A DNA stretch of 64,000 nt, from the NCBI RefSeq assembly GCF_031679605.1, contig NZ_CP117522.1, positions 1,984,001-2,048,000 on the forward strand. Direction: 5' to 3'. Shown one piece after another: positions 17,018 through 25,435 of the stretch. The notes below the pieces were generated by a model. That model had not been told where the DNA came from. It searched no databases and was given only the letters and a program-made list of their open reading frames with translations. Position 1 is the first letter of the stretch, and every line of letters begins with the position of its first letter. The stretch comes from Streptomyces luomodiensis. Its GTDB lineage: Bacteria; Actinomycetota; Actinomycetes; Streptomycetales; Streptomycetaceae. The position numbers and the translations under genes were made by a program.

Positions 17018-18160
17018 CTATTGGGGCGACGTGGCGGTGAAGCGCTCGATCCTGTAGGGCTCGAGCTGCGGCAGCCGGATGTCTTCCAACAACTCGCGTG
17101 TGACGAGTTCGGCGAGCCGCGCGGCAAGGGTGACGCCGCTGTGGGTCACCACGATGTACAGGCCGGGAACAGCCTCCACGGTTCCGACGACGGGCATCCC
17201 GTCGGCCGGCATCGGCCGCACGCACACCCGGTACTCCTGCACGCGGGCCTGGCTCAGGCCCGGCAGGAGCTGTCGGGCTCGGTCCAGCAGCGTGTGCGCC
17301 AGGTCCCGCAGGTGGGTTTCGGGAGTGTGCAGATCCGCTGTCATGTCGCCGGCTTCCAGGTGCACGGTGCGGGGGCCGTGGGGGCGCAGGTTCACACCAG
17401 GGGTGTGCAGAACCCGTGTCGGCGAAGGCTCGACCGGACCGACCCGTGCCACGAACCCCGGCGCGGTCGAGCCCGGCGGCGTGGGATCGACCATCGGGAC
17501 GCGGATCCCTGCCATGGCGGCGACCTCGGAGGTCCAGCGCCCGGCGCAGCAGACGACCGTGTCGGCGGGGATCCGCTCACCGTCAGCGGTGCGCACCGCG
17601 GTGACCCGGCCGGCGACGCGTTCGATCCCGGTGACCCGGCCGGCCTCGCCGGTGCGCACGCTCGCCCCGCGTTGGCGGGCCCGCGCCACCAGCTGCTCCA
17701 CCAGTGGCTCGGTCAGCAGGTAGCCCTCCTGCGGGAACCAGGCAAGGCACAGGTTCCGCGATGCGGTGTCCGGCAGGCGCACAGTGGGCTCGATCCGGGC
17801 CGCTTCTTCCCGGTCGACCAGGTGCGCCGCGTAGCCCCATGCGCGGGCCCGAGCCACGGTGGCCTCCAGTTGTTCCCGCCGTCCGGCGTCGGCGACCCGC
17901 AGGTTTCCCACCGGCCGGTACCAGGTGGCGCCGTTCAGCCCGGTGGCGAGGCGGGCCCAGGCGCGCATGCCGTCGGCGTTGAGCCGGTGGTAGGCATGCG
18001 GGGTCTTGGCGGCGGCGTTGAGCCAGGCGAGACTCCATCTGCTGGTGGCCTGGCCGGGTCGGCCCTGCTCCAGCAGGACCACCTCCGCTTTTTCTCCGGC
18101 CAGCCGGTCGGCCAGGGCCGCCCCTACGATCCCGCTGCCGATCACCACGCACCGCAGCAT
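17018..18160 (-). CDS. FAD-dependent amine/amino-acid oxidoreductase (DAO family)
   Basis: A 380-residue protein starting MLRCVVIGSGIVGAALADRL, the FAD-binding dinucleotide motif of the DAO family (glycine oxidase, D-amino-acid dehydrogenase, sarcosine oxidase). The C-terminal MPADGMPVVGTVEAVPGLYI and VTHSGVTLAARLAELV are the family's late flavin-contact segments. It lies 64 bases downstream of the LacI gene on the same strand, so it may share that regulator's transcript and supply oxidative deamination to the pathway across the divergent promoter. The family also contains fructosyl-amino-acid oxidases, but nothing readable singles that activity out. Confidence 0.83.
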   Translation of the reverse strand: MLRCVVIGSGIVGAALADRLAGEKAEVVLLEQGRPGQATSRWSLAWLNAAAKTPHAYHRLNADGMRAWARLATGLNGATWYRPVGNLRVADAGRREQLEATVARARAWGYAAHLVDREEAARIEPTVRLPDTASRNLCLAWFPQEGYLLTEPLVEQLVARARQRGASVRTGEAGRVTGIERVAGRVTAVRTADGERIPADTVVCCAGRWTSEVAAMAGIRVPMVDPTPPGSTAPGFVARVGPVEPSPTRVLHTPGVNLRPHGPRTVHLEAGDMTADLHTPETHLRDLAHTLLDRARQLLPGLSQARVQEYRVCVRPMPADGMPVVGTVEAVPGLYIVVTHSGVTLAARLAELVTRELLEDIRLPQLEPYRIERFTATSPQ

Positions 18161-18224
18161 GTTCCACCCGCTCCCTTCCCTGTCCGCGCCGGCTTAGGTC
18201 TGGCTCAGGTCCTGTCCGCGGCTG

Positions 18225-19334
18225 TCACGTCCCGTTCGTTACGACGGGGGCGGTCGAGGCTCTGCGGACCAGCTTGGCCTGCAGCCGCAGGTGCACGGCC
18301 TCGCCGTCGGCCGGGCCCTCGCCCGTGCGGCGGGCGTGCAGGCGGGCGAGCAGTTGTTCCGCGGCGGCCGCGCCGAGTTCGCGGTGCGGCTGGCGGACCA
18401 CGGTGAGCTGCGGACGTACCAGGGTTGTCCAGTCCTGGTCGTCGAAGCCGACCAGGGAGATCTCCTCGGGGCAGGCTCGGCCGCTGCGCTGCACCGCGGC
18501 GAGGGCGCCTGAGGTGAGGATGTTGTCCGTGCAGAAAAGGGCGGTGACGGACGGGTCGCGGCGCAGCAGGCGGGTGGTGGCCCGCTCGGCGGCGGCCCGG
18601 TCGTAGGGCGAGTGCACCGCGAGGCCGGGGTCCGGCTGGATGCCGGCGCGCTGGAGTGCGGAGAGATACCCGGTGAGCCGGGCGGCGCTGGGCCGCTCGC
18701 CGTCGCCGTCCGCGGATTGGTCGAGCAGCCGGGAGAAGTCGCGTGAGGCCTCGCTGATCACCGCGATGCGCTGGTGGCCCAGGCTGATCAGGTGGTTGAC
18801 GGCGCCGCGGGCGCAGGCGGTGTTGTTGACGATGACCTGGTCGACCTGGGGCAGGGCCGTCAGCGGGCGGTCCAGGAGGACGACCGGGAGGCCGCCGTCG
18901 ACCAGGGTGCGCAGTCGTTCGGCGCTGTCCGCTCCCTCGGGAGCGATGATCACGCCGTCGACCCGTTTCTCCCACATGACCTGGATGGCGCGTTGCTCGG
19001 CGTCGGGGTCGGAGTCGGTGTTGGCGAGGAGGATCTCGAAGCCTCCGGCCCGCACCACGTCGGCGATGCCCCGGACCGCTTGGGCGAAGAAGGAGTTGCC
19101 GACGTCGGTGACGATGACGCCGATGGTCTGGGTCGAGCCGTGGATGAGGCTGCGGGCGAGCCCGTTGGGCCGGTAGCCGAGCCGCCTCGCGGCCTCCTCC
19201 ACTTTCACCCGGGAGGCCGCGCTGGATTGCCCGTAGCCGCCGAGGACCCGGCCGGCCGTGGCCGTGGAGACGCCTGCGGCCCGAGCGACTTCGACGATGC
19301 TCGGCGGCCCGCCGGTCCGCCCCTTGCTCTGCAC
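18225..19334 (-). CDS. LacI-family transcriptional regulator
   Basis: A 369-residue LacI protein with GTG start at 19332-19334 and AAGGAGG 7 bases upstream. The headpiece reads SIVEVARAAGVSTATAGRVL and then VKVEEAARRLGYRPNGLARS, including the hinge. The periplasmic-binding-like core has IGVIVTDVGNSFF and EISLVGFDDQDWTTLVRPQLT, both standard. It is divergent from the FrlB/FrlD/Hyu operon and the gap contains two LacI-style half-palindromes arranged as a larger inverted repeat. It is therefore the likely repressor of that operon, induced by a pathway sugar or sugar phosphate. Confidence 0.93.
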   Translation of the reverse strand: MQSKGRTGGPPSIVEVARAAGVSTATAGRVLGGYGQSSAASRVKVEEAARRLGYRPNGLARSLIHGSTQTIGVIVTDVGNSFFAQAVRGIADVVRAGGFEILLANTDSDPDAEQRAIQVMWEKRVDGVIIAPEGADSAERLRTLVDGGLPVVLLDRPLTALPQVDQVIVNNTACARGAVNHLISLGHQRIAVISEASRDFSRLLDQSADGDGERPSAARLTGYLSALQRAGIQPDPGLAVHSPYDRAAAERATTRLLRRDPSVTALFCTDNILTSGALAAVQRSGRACPEEISLVGFDDQDWTTLVRPQLTVVRQPHRELGAAAAEQLLARLHARRTGEGPADGEAVHLRLQAKLVRRASTAPVVTNGT

Positions 19335-19418
19335 GTGAGTGCCTCCTTCTCTCCGGGAGGTCGATCTCGTGGACGCCGCCTCGGGATACGGCTCCCGAGG
19401 TAGTCCGCAACCGACCTC

Positions 19419-19477
19419 TTGACACAGTCTAGGCCCGCTGAGAAGGTTCTCATCACCTGACTGAGAACCTTCTCAGC
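19419..19477. promoter_or_regulatory. Promoter element and paired LacI operators
   Basis: TTGACA at 19419-19424 is a -35-like element. Two near-palindromes follow: TGAGAAGGTTCTCA (19439-19452) and TGAGAACCTTCTCA (19462-19475). Each has TGAGAA/TTCTCA arms. Together 19437-19452 and 19462-19477 form a perfect 16-base inverted repeat with a 9-base spacer. Operator centres are 23 bases apart, about two helical turns, so two dimers could bind on one face. The first site covers the expected -10 region. Confidence 0.8.
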
Positions 19478-19564
19478 AAGTTCACCGGCACATCATCGCC
19501 CGTCCGTGGTGCGTCTGACGCCACGGGCCGTGCACGACCCCGTTTCGCGCGGAGGAGACCCCGA

Positions 19565-20593
19565 ATGCTGGACGTCGCCGTCGACCCGATCCCGCTGTCC
19601 GACGACCTCACCCCCACCCTTGAGCACACCGTCGCTCAGGCCGGCAAGGCCCGCGAACTGGCCGCCCGCCTGGTCGGGAAGGGGCTGCGGACGGTGTACT
19701 TCGTAGGCTGCGGCGGCTCGTTCTACTCGACCTTCCCTGCCCAGGACCTCATGGAGAGCAGTGAGGGCACGGTGGTCTCGCACCGGATGACCGCCGCTGA
19801 GCTGGTCCACCGCCCGCTGGCCGGACTCGACCGGACCTCCCTGGTCGTCGCCTCGTCGCACTCGGGTGCCACACCCGAGACGCTGGAGGCCGTGCGGGTG
19901 GCGAAGAAGGCAGGCGCGACCGTGGCCGGCATCGCCCGAAGCGGCGACTGCCCGCTGGCCGATGAGGCCGACGTGCTCTTCGACTACCCGAGCGACATCA
20001 CCGTCACCGAACCCAAGGCCATCCACTTCACGCAGATGGCGCTCGCCCTGCTGGAGGCCACCGGCTCCCTGCCCGACGCCGAGCAGGCCTGGCGGGCCGT
20101 GGCCGCCGTGCCGGAGGCGCTCACAGCCGCCAAGCAGGAGGTCGCCCCGCTCGGGAAGCGGGTGGGCGAGCAGTGGCGCGACGCCGAGCTGGTGTACGTG
20201 CTCGGCGCCGGCCCGAACTTCGGCGCCGCCAACGCGCTGGCCGCCTGCTATCTGCAGGAGATGAACTGGCTGCACGCCTCGGCGGTCAACGCCGGGGACT
20301 TCTTCCACGGCCCGTTCGAGATCGTCGGTGACCACCCGGTGCTGGTACTCGTCGGCGAGGACGCCACCCGCCCGATGGGCGAACGGGCGGTCGCCTTCGC
20401 CGAGCGCTACTACCGCACCTGGTCCGTGCTGGACTCGCGGGACTTCACCCTGCCCGGTGTGCCGCCGCAGCAGCGCGGCCTGATCAGCCCGCTCGCCGTG
20501 GCGAGCGCCTCCCGCCGGCTGCTCGACTTCTGCGCCGCCGAACGCGGCCACAACACCGCCCAGCGCCGCTACATGTACCGGGTCGCGTACTGA
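19565..20593 (+). CDS. SIS-domain sugar isomerase, FrlB-like fructosamine-6-phosphate deglycase
   Basis: A 342-residue double-SIS protein. YFVGCGGSFYSTFPAQDLME and SSHSGATPETLEAVRVAKKA form the sugar-phosphate site, and NAGDFFHGPFEIVGD carries the Glu-containing loop typical of the GlmS/FrlB/FraB group. No glutaminase domain is present, so it is not GlmS. FrlB and FraB split 6-phosphorylated Amadori compounds into glucose 6-phosphate and the amine. The next gene is an FrlD-like kinase, overlapping by TGATG, which strengthens a deglycase role. The amine released is unknown. It is the first gene after the LacI operators. Confidence 0.8.
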   Translation: MLDVAVDPIPLSDDLTPTLEHTVAQAGKARELAARLVGKGLRTVYFVGCGGSFYSTFPAQDLMESSEGTVVSHRMTAAELVHRPLAGLDRTSLVVASSHSGATPETLEAVRVAKKAGATVAGIARSGDCPLADEADVLFDYPSDITVTEPKAIHFTQMALALLEATGSLPDAEQAWRAVAAVPEALTAAKQEVAPLGKRVGEQWRDAELVYVLGAGPNFGAANALAACYLQEMNWLHASAVNAGDFFHGPFEIVGDHPVLVLVGEDATRPMGERAVAFAERYYRTWSVLDSRDFTLPGVPPQQRGLISPLAVASASRRLLDFCAAERGHNTAQRRYMYRVAY

Positions 20594-21504
20594 TGCGGCT
20601 GATCGGCATCGGCGACAACGTGGTCGACCGCTACCCCGACCTGGGAACGATGTTCCCCGGCGGCAACGCGGTCAACGCGGCCGTGTACGCGCGCCGCGCC
20701 GGAGCCCGCGCCGCCTATCTGGGCGTGACCGGTGATGACGAGGCCGGCCGGGCCGTGCGCCGGGCACTGAGCGCGGAGGGCGTCGACACCGGCGGGGTGC
20801 GCACCGCGGCGGGGCCGAACGCCTGGGCCGAAATCGGCCTGGTGGACGGCGACCGGGTCTTCAAGGGCGCCTCCGACGGCGTCTCCCGCTTCCATCTGAC
20901 GGACCCGGAAATCGCCGCCCTCGCCGCCCACGACATCGTCCACACCGCCTACAGCGGCTCACTGATCGAACAGGTCCCGCGGATCGCCCGGCACACCCGG
21001 GTGTCGTTCGACTTCTCCCAGCAGCGCGACGCGCCATGGGCCCCGGATCTGGTGCCCCACCTGTATCTCGCCGCGTTCTCCGGCACCGGCCTGGACGACG
21101 CGGAGGTCCGGGAGCTGCTGGCCGAGGCCGCCGCCCGGGGGGCACAGTGGTCCCTGGTCACCAGCGGCCGCGACGGGGCGTGGCTGAGCGACGGCGCCAC
21201 CGTGTGGCGGCAGCCCGCGCAGCCGGTGGAGGCGGTGGACACCCTCGGCGCGGGAGACGCGTTCATCGGCACACTGCTGGTGGCCCTCGCCGGCGGTGAG
21301 GACCCCCGGCCGGGTCTGGCCGCGGCGGCAGCGGCGGCCGCCGGCGCCTGCCTGGCACACGGCGGCTTCGGCCACGGCGTCCCCCTGGAGCCGGCCGAGC
21401 CCGTCGGTCCCGTCCGTCCCCCGCGGCCCGCCGCCCGCACCCCCGGCATCGGGCCGGCCCCCGGCCCCCGCCCTCACACGAGCACCATCGGAGGAAACGT
21501 ATGA
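20593..21504 (+). CDS. PfkB-family kinase, fructoselysine 6-kinase (FrlD)-like
   Basis: A 303-residue ribokinase-fold protein. It begins MRLIGIGDNVVDRYPDLGTM and FPGGNAVNAAVYARRAG, closely following the distinctive N-terminus of FrlD kinases, and has the catalytic DTLGAGDAF near residue 220. The enzyme would phosphorylate O6 of an Amadori sugar before deglycase action. A Pro/Arg-rich tail of about 40 residues after the fold is unusual. The gene overlaps the deglycase stop and overlaps the next gene (hyuA) by four bases, so all three are translationally coupled. Confidence 0.82.
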   Translation: MRLIGIGDNVVDRYPDLGTMFPGGNAVNAAVYARRAGARAAYLGVTGDDEAGRAVRRALSAEGVDTGGVRTAAGPNAWAEIGLVDGDRVFKGASDGVSRFHLTDPEIAALAAHDIVHTAYSGSLIEQVPRIARHTRVSFDFSQQRDAPWAPDLVPHLYLAAFSGTGLDDAEVRELLAEAAARGAQWSLVTSGRDGAWLSDGATVWRQPAQPVEAVDTLGAGDAFIGTLLVALAGGEDPRPGLAAAAAAAAGACLAHGGFGHGVPLEPAEPVGPVRPPRPAARTPGIGPAPGPRPHTSTIGGNV

Positions 21505-23573
21505 CCCTGCGCATCGGCGTCGACACGGGAGGCACCTTCACCGACGTCGTCGCCTACGACGAGGGGACGGGGACCGTGCACGTGCGGAAGGTCTCCAGCA
21601 CCCCGCAGGACCCGGGGCTGGCCATCGTCGAGGGCGTCCGGCAGATCCTGGAGCAGATCGGCGACAGGTCCATGGCCGAGGTGTCGTACTTCGCCCACGG
21701 CACCACCGTGGGCACCAACGCGCTGCTCACCGGCCGCGGTGTGCGAACCGCCGTGATCACCACCCGCGGCTTCCGTGACCTGCTCGAGCTCGGCCGCGGC
21801 CGTCGTCCGCGTCTGTACGACCTGCAGGCCGACAAGCCCGCCCCGTTCGCCCCGCGCGACCTGCGGCTGGAGGTCACCGAGCGGGTCCGGCACGACGGCC
21901 GGGTGGAGATCCCCCTGGACGAGCAGGACGTGCGGGCCGCCGCCAAGGTGCTGCGCGAGCAGGATGTCCGGTCGGTCGCGGTCTGCCTGCTGTACAGCTT
22001 CCTGCATCCGCGGCACGAGGAGCGGATCGGGGACATCCTCGCCGAGGAGCTGCCCGGCGCCTACGTGTCGCTCTCCAGCCAGGTGCTGCCCGAGTTCCGT
22101 GAGTACGAACGGCTGTCCACGGTGGCGACCAATGCCTACGTCGGCCCGATCGTCGCCGACTACCTGGCCGGCCTGCGCCGGCGCCTGGCGCAGCAGGGCC
22201 TGACGGTGGTCCCGCACGTCACCCAGTCCAACGGCGGGATCATCCCGTTCGAGGCAGCCGAGGCACTGCCGGTGCGCATGGTGCTGTCCGGTCCGAGCAC
22301 CGGCGTGGTGGGGGCCGCCGGCATCTGCGCCGCCGCCGGGCACCCGGACATCATCACTTTCGACATGGGCGGCACTTCCTCCGACGTCTCCCTGGTCCAG
22401 GGCGGGCAGCCGAAGGTCACCACCGGCATGGAGCTGGACGGCCGGCCGATCCGCACCCCGATGCTGGACATCCACACCGTCGGCGCCGGCGGCGGCTCCC
22501 TGACGTGGGTCGACGCCGGCGGGCACCTCAAGGTCGGCCCGGCCAGCGCCGGTGCCGACCCGGGCCCCGCCTGTTACGGCAAGGGCACGGAGGCGTCGGT
22601 GACCGACGCCAACGTGGTCCTGCACGTCCTCAACCCCGCATACCTGCTGGACGGCCGCAAGAAGATCGACGAGGCCGCCGCCCGAGCGGCCGTCGAGCGG
22701 ATCGCGGCCCGCGTCGGGCTGGGTACCGAGGAGACCGCCCAGGGCATCCTGCGCGTGGTCACCGCCAACATGGCCCGTGCGATCCGGGTCATCTCGGTGC
22801 AGCGCGGCTACGACCCGCGCGACTACACCCTGGTGCCTTTCGGCGGCGCCGGCCCGCTGCACGCCTCCCGCCTCGCCCGTGAGCTGGGGATGCGCACCGT
22901 GCTGATCCCGCCGACGCCGGGTGCGCAGTCCGCCCTCGGCCTGCTCATGACCGACGTGCGCGCGGACTTCTCCCGTACCCGCATCCAGCCGCTGGGCGAG
23001 CGGTTCGCCGGGCAACTCGGCGAGGTGTACGCCGAGCTCGCCGCCGAGGCACACGCCTGGTTCGACGACGAGCGCATCCCCGAGACCGACCGGACCGTGC
23101 GGCGCACTGCCGAGCTGCGCTACGCCGGGCAGAACTACGAGATCCCGGTGCCGGTGCCGGACGGCGAACTGGACGCGGCCGCCGTGCGCGGCGTCCTGGA
23201 CGCCTTCGCCGCCGAGCACGAGCGCCTGTACGGCTACTCCTCCCCCGAGGAGCCCGTCCAGGTCGTCACCTTCCGCCTCCAGGGCGTGGGCGCGGTCCCC
23301 AAGGCCGCGCTGCGGCGCGAGGAACCGGGCGGCGAGGACGCCTCCGCGGCACTGGCCGGCAGCCGCGAGGTGTACCTGCCGGAGCTGGGCGGCTTCATCC
23401 CCGTCCCGATCTACCGGCGCGGCCGGCTGCGTCCCGGGAACCGCGTCGCGGGGCCGGCCGTGGTGGAGCAGATGGACACCACGACCCTGCTGCTGCCCGG
23501 CGACACCCTCACCGTCGACGAGCACTCCAACCTCGTCATCGCCATCGCCGACACCGCCAACTCCACGGACTGA
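21501..23573 (+). CDS. Hydantoinase/oxoprolinase subunit A (HyuA-like)
   Basis: A 690-residue protein with the actin-like ATPase start TLRIGVDTGGTFTDVVAYDE, FAHGTTVGTNALLTGRG, a second phosphate loop DMGGTSSDVSLVQGG and the VGAGGGSLTWVDAGG segment. Length and motifs match HyuA / N-methylhydantoinase subunit A and the N-terminal half of 5-oxoprolinase. With HyuB it would hydrolyse a cyclic amide using ATP. It overlaps the kinase by ATGA and is followed 39 bases later by hyuB. Its place in an Amadori-type operon suggests opening of a pyroglutamate- or hydantoin-like ring. Confidence 0.9.
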   Translation: MTLRIGVDTGGTFTDVVAYDEGTGTVHVRKVSSTPQDPGLAIVEGVRQILEQIGDRSMAEVSYFAHGTTVGTNALLTGRGVRTAVITTRGFRDLLELGRGRRPRLYDLQADKPAPFAPRDLRLEVTERVRHDGRVEIPLDEQDVRAAAKVLREQDVRSVAVCLLYSFLHPRHEERIGDILAEELPGAYVSLSSQVLPEFREYERLSTVATNAYVGPIVADYLAGLRRRLAQQGLTVVPHVTQSNGGIIPFEAAEALPVRMVLSGPSTGVVGAAGICAAAGHPDIITFDMGGTSSDVSLVQGGQPKVTTGMELDGRPIRTPMLDIHTVGAGGGSLTWVDAGGHLKVGPASAGADPGPACYGKGTEASVTDANVVLHVLNPAYLLDGRKKIDEAAARAAVERIAARVGLGTEETAQGILRVVTANMARAIRVISVQRGYDPRDYTLVPFGGAGPLHASRLARELGMRTVLIPPTPGAQSALGLLMTDVRADFSRTRIQPLGERFAGQLGEVYAELAAEAHAWFDDERIPETDRTVRRTAELRYAGQNYEIPVPVPDGELDAAAVRGVLDAFAAEHERLYGYSSPEEPVQVVTFRLQGVGAVPKAALRREEPGGEDASAALAGSREVYLPELGGFIPVPIYRRGRLRPGNRVAGPAVVEQMDTTTLLLPGDTLTVDEHSNLVIAIADTANSTD

Positions 23574-23612
23574 CCCGACCCGCCCTTGCGGCCCGCCCCC
23601 GAGGAACCCCCA

Positions 23613-25280
23613 TTGAACACCACCGCCAAGAGCACCACCTCGCCGGACCCCGTACTGGTCGAAGTCATGGGCTCGGCCCTGTCCTCCATCGTCGAGGAGA
23701 TGGGCGAGACCCTGGTGCGCGCCGCCTACTCCAGCAACATCAAAGAGCGCCGGGACTGCACCGCCGGCCTGTTCGACGCCGAGGGCCGCATGCTGGCCCA
23801 AGCCGAGCAGGCCTCCCCGGTCCACCTGGGCTCGCTGATCGGCGTCGTCTCCGCCGTGCTGGAGCGCTTCCCCGTCGAGGAGATCCGCCCCGGCGACACC
23901 TTCATCAGCAACGACCCCTACTCAGGCGGCGGCTCCCACCTGCCCGACATGGTGCTGATCACGCCGGTGTTCGTGGACGGCCTGCTGACCGCCTGGGCCG
24001 CCAACCTGGCCCACCACGCCGACTTCGGCGACCGGGGCCACGCCCACATCTTCCAAGAGGGCCTGCGCATCCCGCCGGTGCGGTTCGCCCGCGACGGCCG
24101 GATCCAGGAGGACGTCTTCCAGCTGATCCTCACCAACTGCCAGGTACCGGCCGAGCGGCGCGCCGACTTCCGCGCCCAGCTCGCCGCCAACCGGCTGGCG
24201 ACCTCCCGGTACACCGAGCTGGCCGACCGCTACGGCCGCGACACCATGATCGCCACAGCGGCAGCCCTGCTCGACTACACCGAACGCCGCACCCGCGCCG
24301 CGATCGCCGAGGTGCCCGACGGCACCTACACCTTCCGCGACAGGTTCGACTGCCCCGAGCTGGACGACGAGCTCGAGCTGCGGCTGAAGGTCACCGTCGC
24401 CGGCGACGAGCTGCACTTCGACTTCGCCGGCAACCCCGGCCAGGTCCGCGCCTCGGTGAACATGGTGTGGACGGCCCTGTACGCCACCGTCTACTACGCG
24501 GTCAAGACGCTGGTCGACCCGGACATCCCGTCCAACGCCGGCCTGCACCGCCCGATCCGCATCGACGCGCCGCTCGGCTCCATCGTCAACTGCGTCGAAC
24601 CCGCCGCCGTCAACGGCCGCACCGAGACCTGCCAGCGCGTCGTCGACCTGGTCCACGGCGCCCTGGCGCCGGCCGTGCCCGAGCGGGTGACCGCCGCCGC
24701 CAACGGCGCCAACACCGGCGTGCACTTCTCCGGGCAGGACTCCCGCACCGGGAAGTACTTCGTCTACCTGGAGACCATCGGCGGCGGCTCGGGCGCCCGC
24801 GCGACCAAGGACGGGCTGGACGGCGTACAGGTACACGTCACCAACACCTCCAACCTGCCGGTGGAGTCGCTGGAGAGCGAGTACCCGCTGGTCGTCGAGG
24901 CCTACGAGCTGGTCGAGGACTCCGGCGGCGCGGGCCGGCACCGCGGCGGCATGGGCATCCGCCGCACCGTACGGGTCGAGGAGTGCGACGTGCAGTTCTG
25001 GCTGGACACCAGTCGGCAGACGTCCCGGCCGTGGGGCCTGTTCGGCGGCCGGCCGGGCAGCAGTGCCCGCGTCGAACTCAGCGACGGCGCCCGGCCGGTC
25101 GTGCACGGCCATACCGTGCTGCAGCCCGGCGACCGGGTGAGCATCGTCACCGCCGGCGCCGGCGGCTACGGCGACCCGGCCGAGCGTTCGCCCCAGCAGG
25201 TGCGGCGCGACATCCGCGAGCAGGTGATCTCTCCCGAGCGGGCGCGCGAGCACTACGGCGCGGCCGCCGAAGACGCCTGA
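23613..25280 (+). CDS. Hydantoinase/oxoprolinase subunit B (HyuB-like)
   Basis: A TTG at 23613, eight bases after GAGG, gives 555 residues; earlier in-frame sequence is not family-like. Conserved blocks include RDCTAGLFDAEGRMLAQAEQ, NDPYSGGGSHLPD, HHADFGDRGHAHIFQEGLRI and the Gly-rich ETIGGGSGARATKDG. These match HyuB / N-methylhydantoinase B and the C-terminal half of 5-oxoprolinase. It should form the amide-hydrolysing complex with the preceding HyuA. It lies in the middle of the LacI-facing operon, 155 bases before the transporter. Confidence 0.9.
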   Translation: MNTTAKSTTSPDPVLVEVMGSALSSIVEEMGETLVRAAYSSNIKERRDCTAGLFDAEGRMLAQAEQASPVHLGSLIGVVSAVLERFPVEEIRPGDTFISNDPYSGGGSHLPDMVLITPVFVDGLLTAWAANLAHHADFGDRGHAHIFQEGLRIPPVRFARDGRIQEDVFQLILTNCQVPAERRADFRAQLAANRLATSRYTELADRYGRDTMIATAAALLDYTERRTRAAIAEVPDGTYTFRDRFDCPELDDELELRLKVTVAGDELHFDFAGNPGQVRASVNMVWTALYATVYYAVKTLVDPDIPSNAGLHRPIRIDAPLGSIVNCVEPAAVNGRTETCQRVVDLVHGALAPAVPERVTAAANGANTGVHFSGQDSRTGKYFVYLETIGGGSGARATKDGLDGVQVHVTNTSNLPVESLESEYPLVVEAYELVEDSGGAGRHRGGMGIRRTVRVEECDVQFWLDTSRQTSRPWGLFGGRPGSSARVELSDGARPVVHGHTVLQPGDRVSIVTAGAGGYGDPAERSPQQVRRDIREQVISPERAREHYGAAAEDA

Positions 25281-25435
25281 CGCCGCCCCGAGGACGCCTC
25301 ACCACGGCACCACCGCACCGCCGCCCGCCCCCGGCGCCGCCGGCCGGGCGGCACCCCGCCCCGCCCCCTGACCGAGACCCACACCCCTCTTCTTCCGCCT
25401 CTTCTTCTGCCTCCCACCACGAAAGGAGGTGTCCG

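Noticed and set aside
21474-23825. A 783-codon open frame on the minus strand
   Set aside because: It is the exact shadow of hyuA, with Val/Gly/His-rich composition and no domain.
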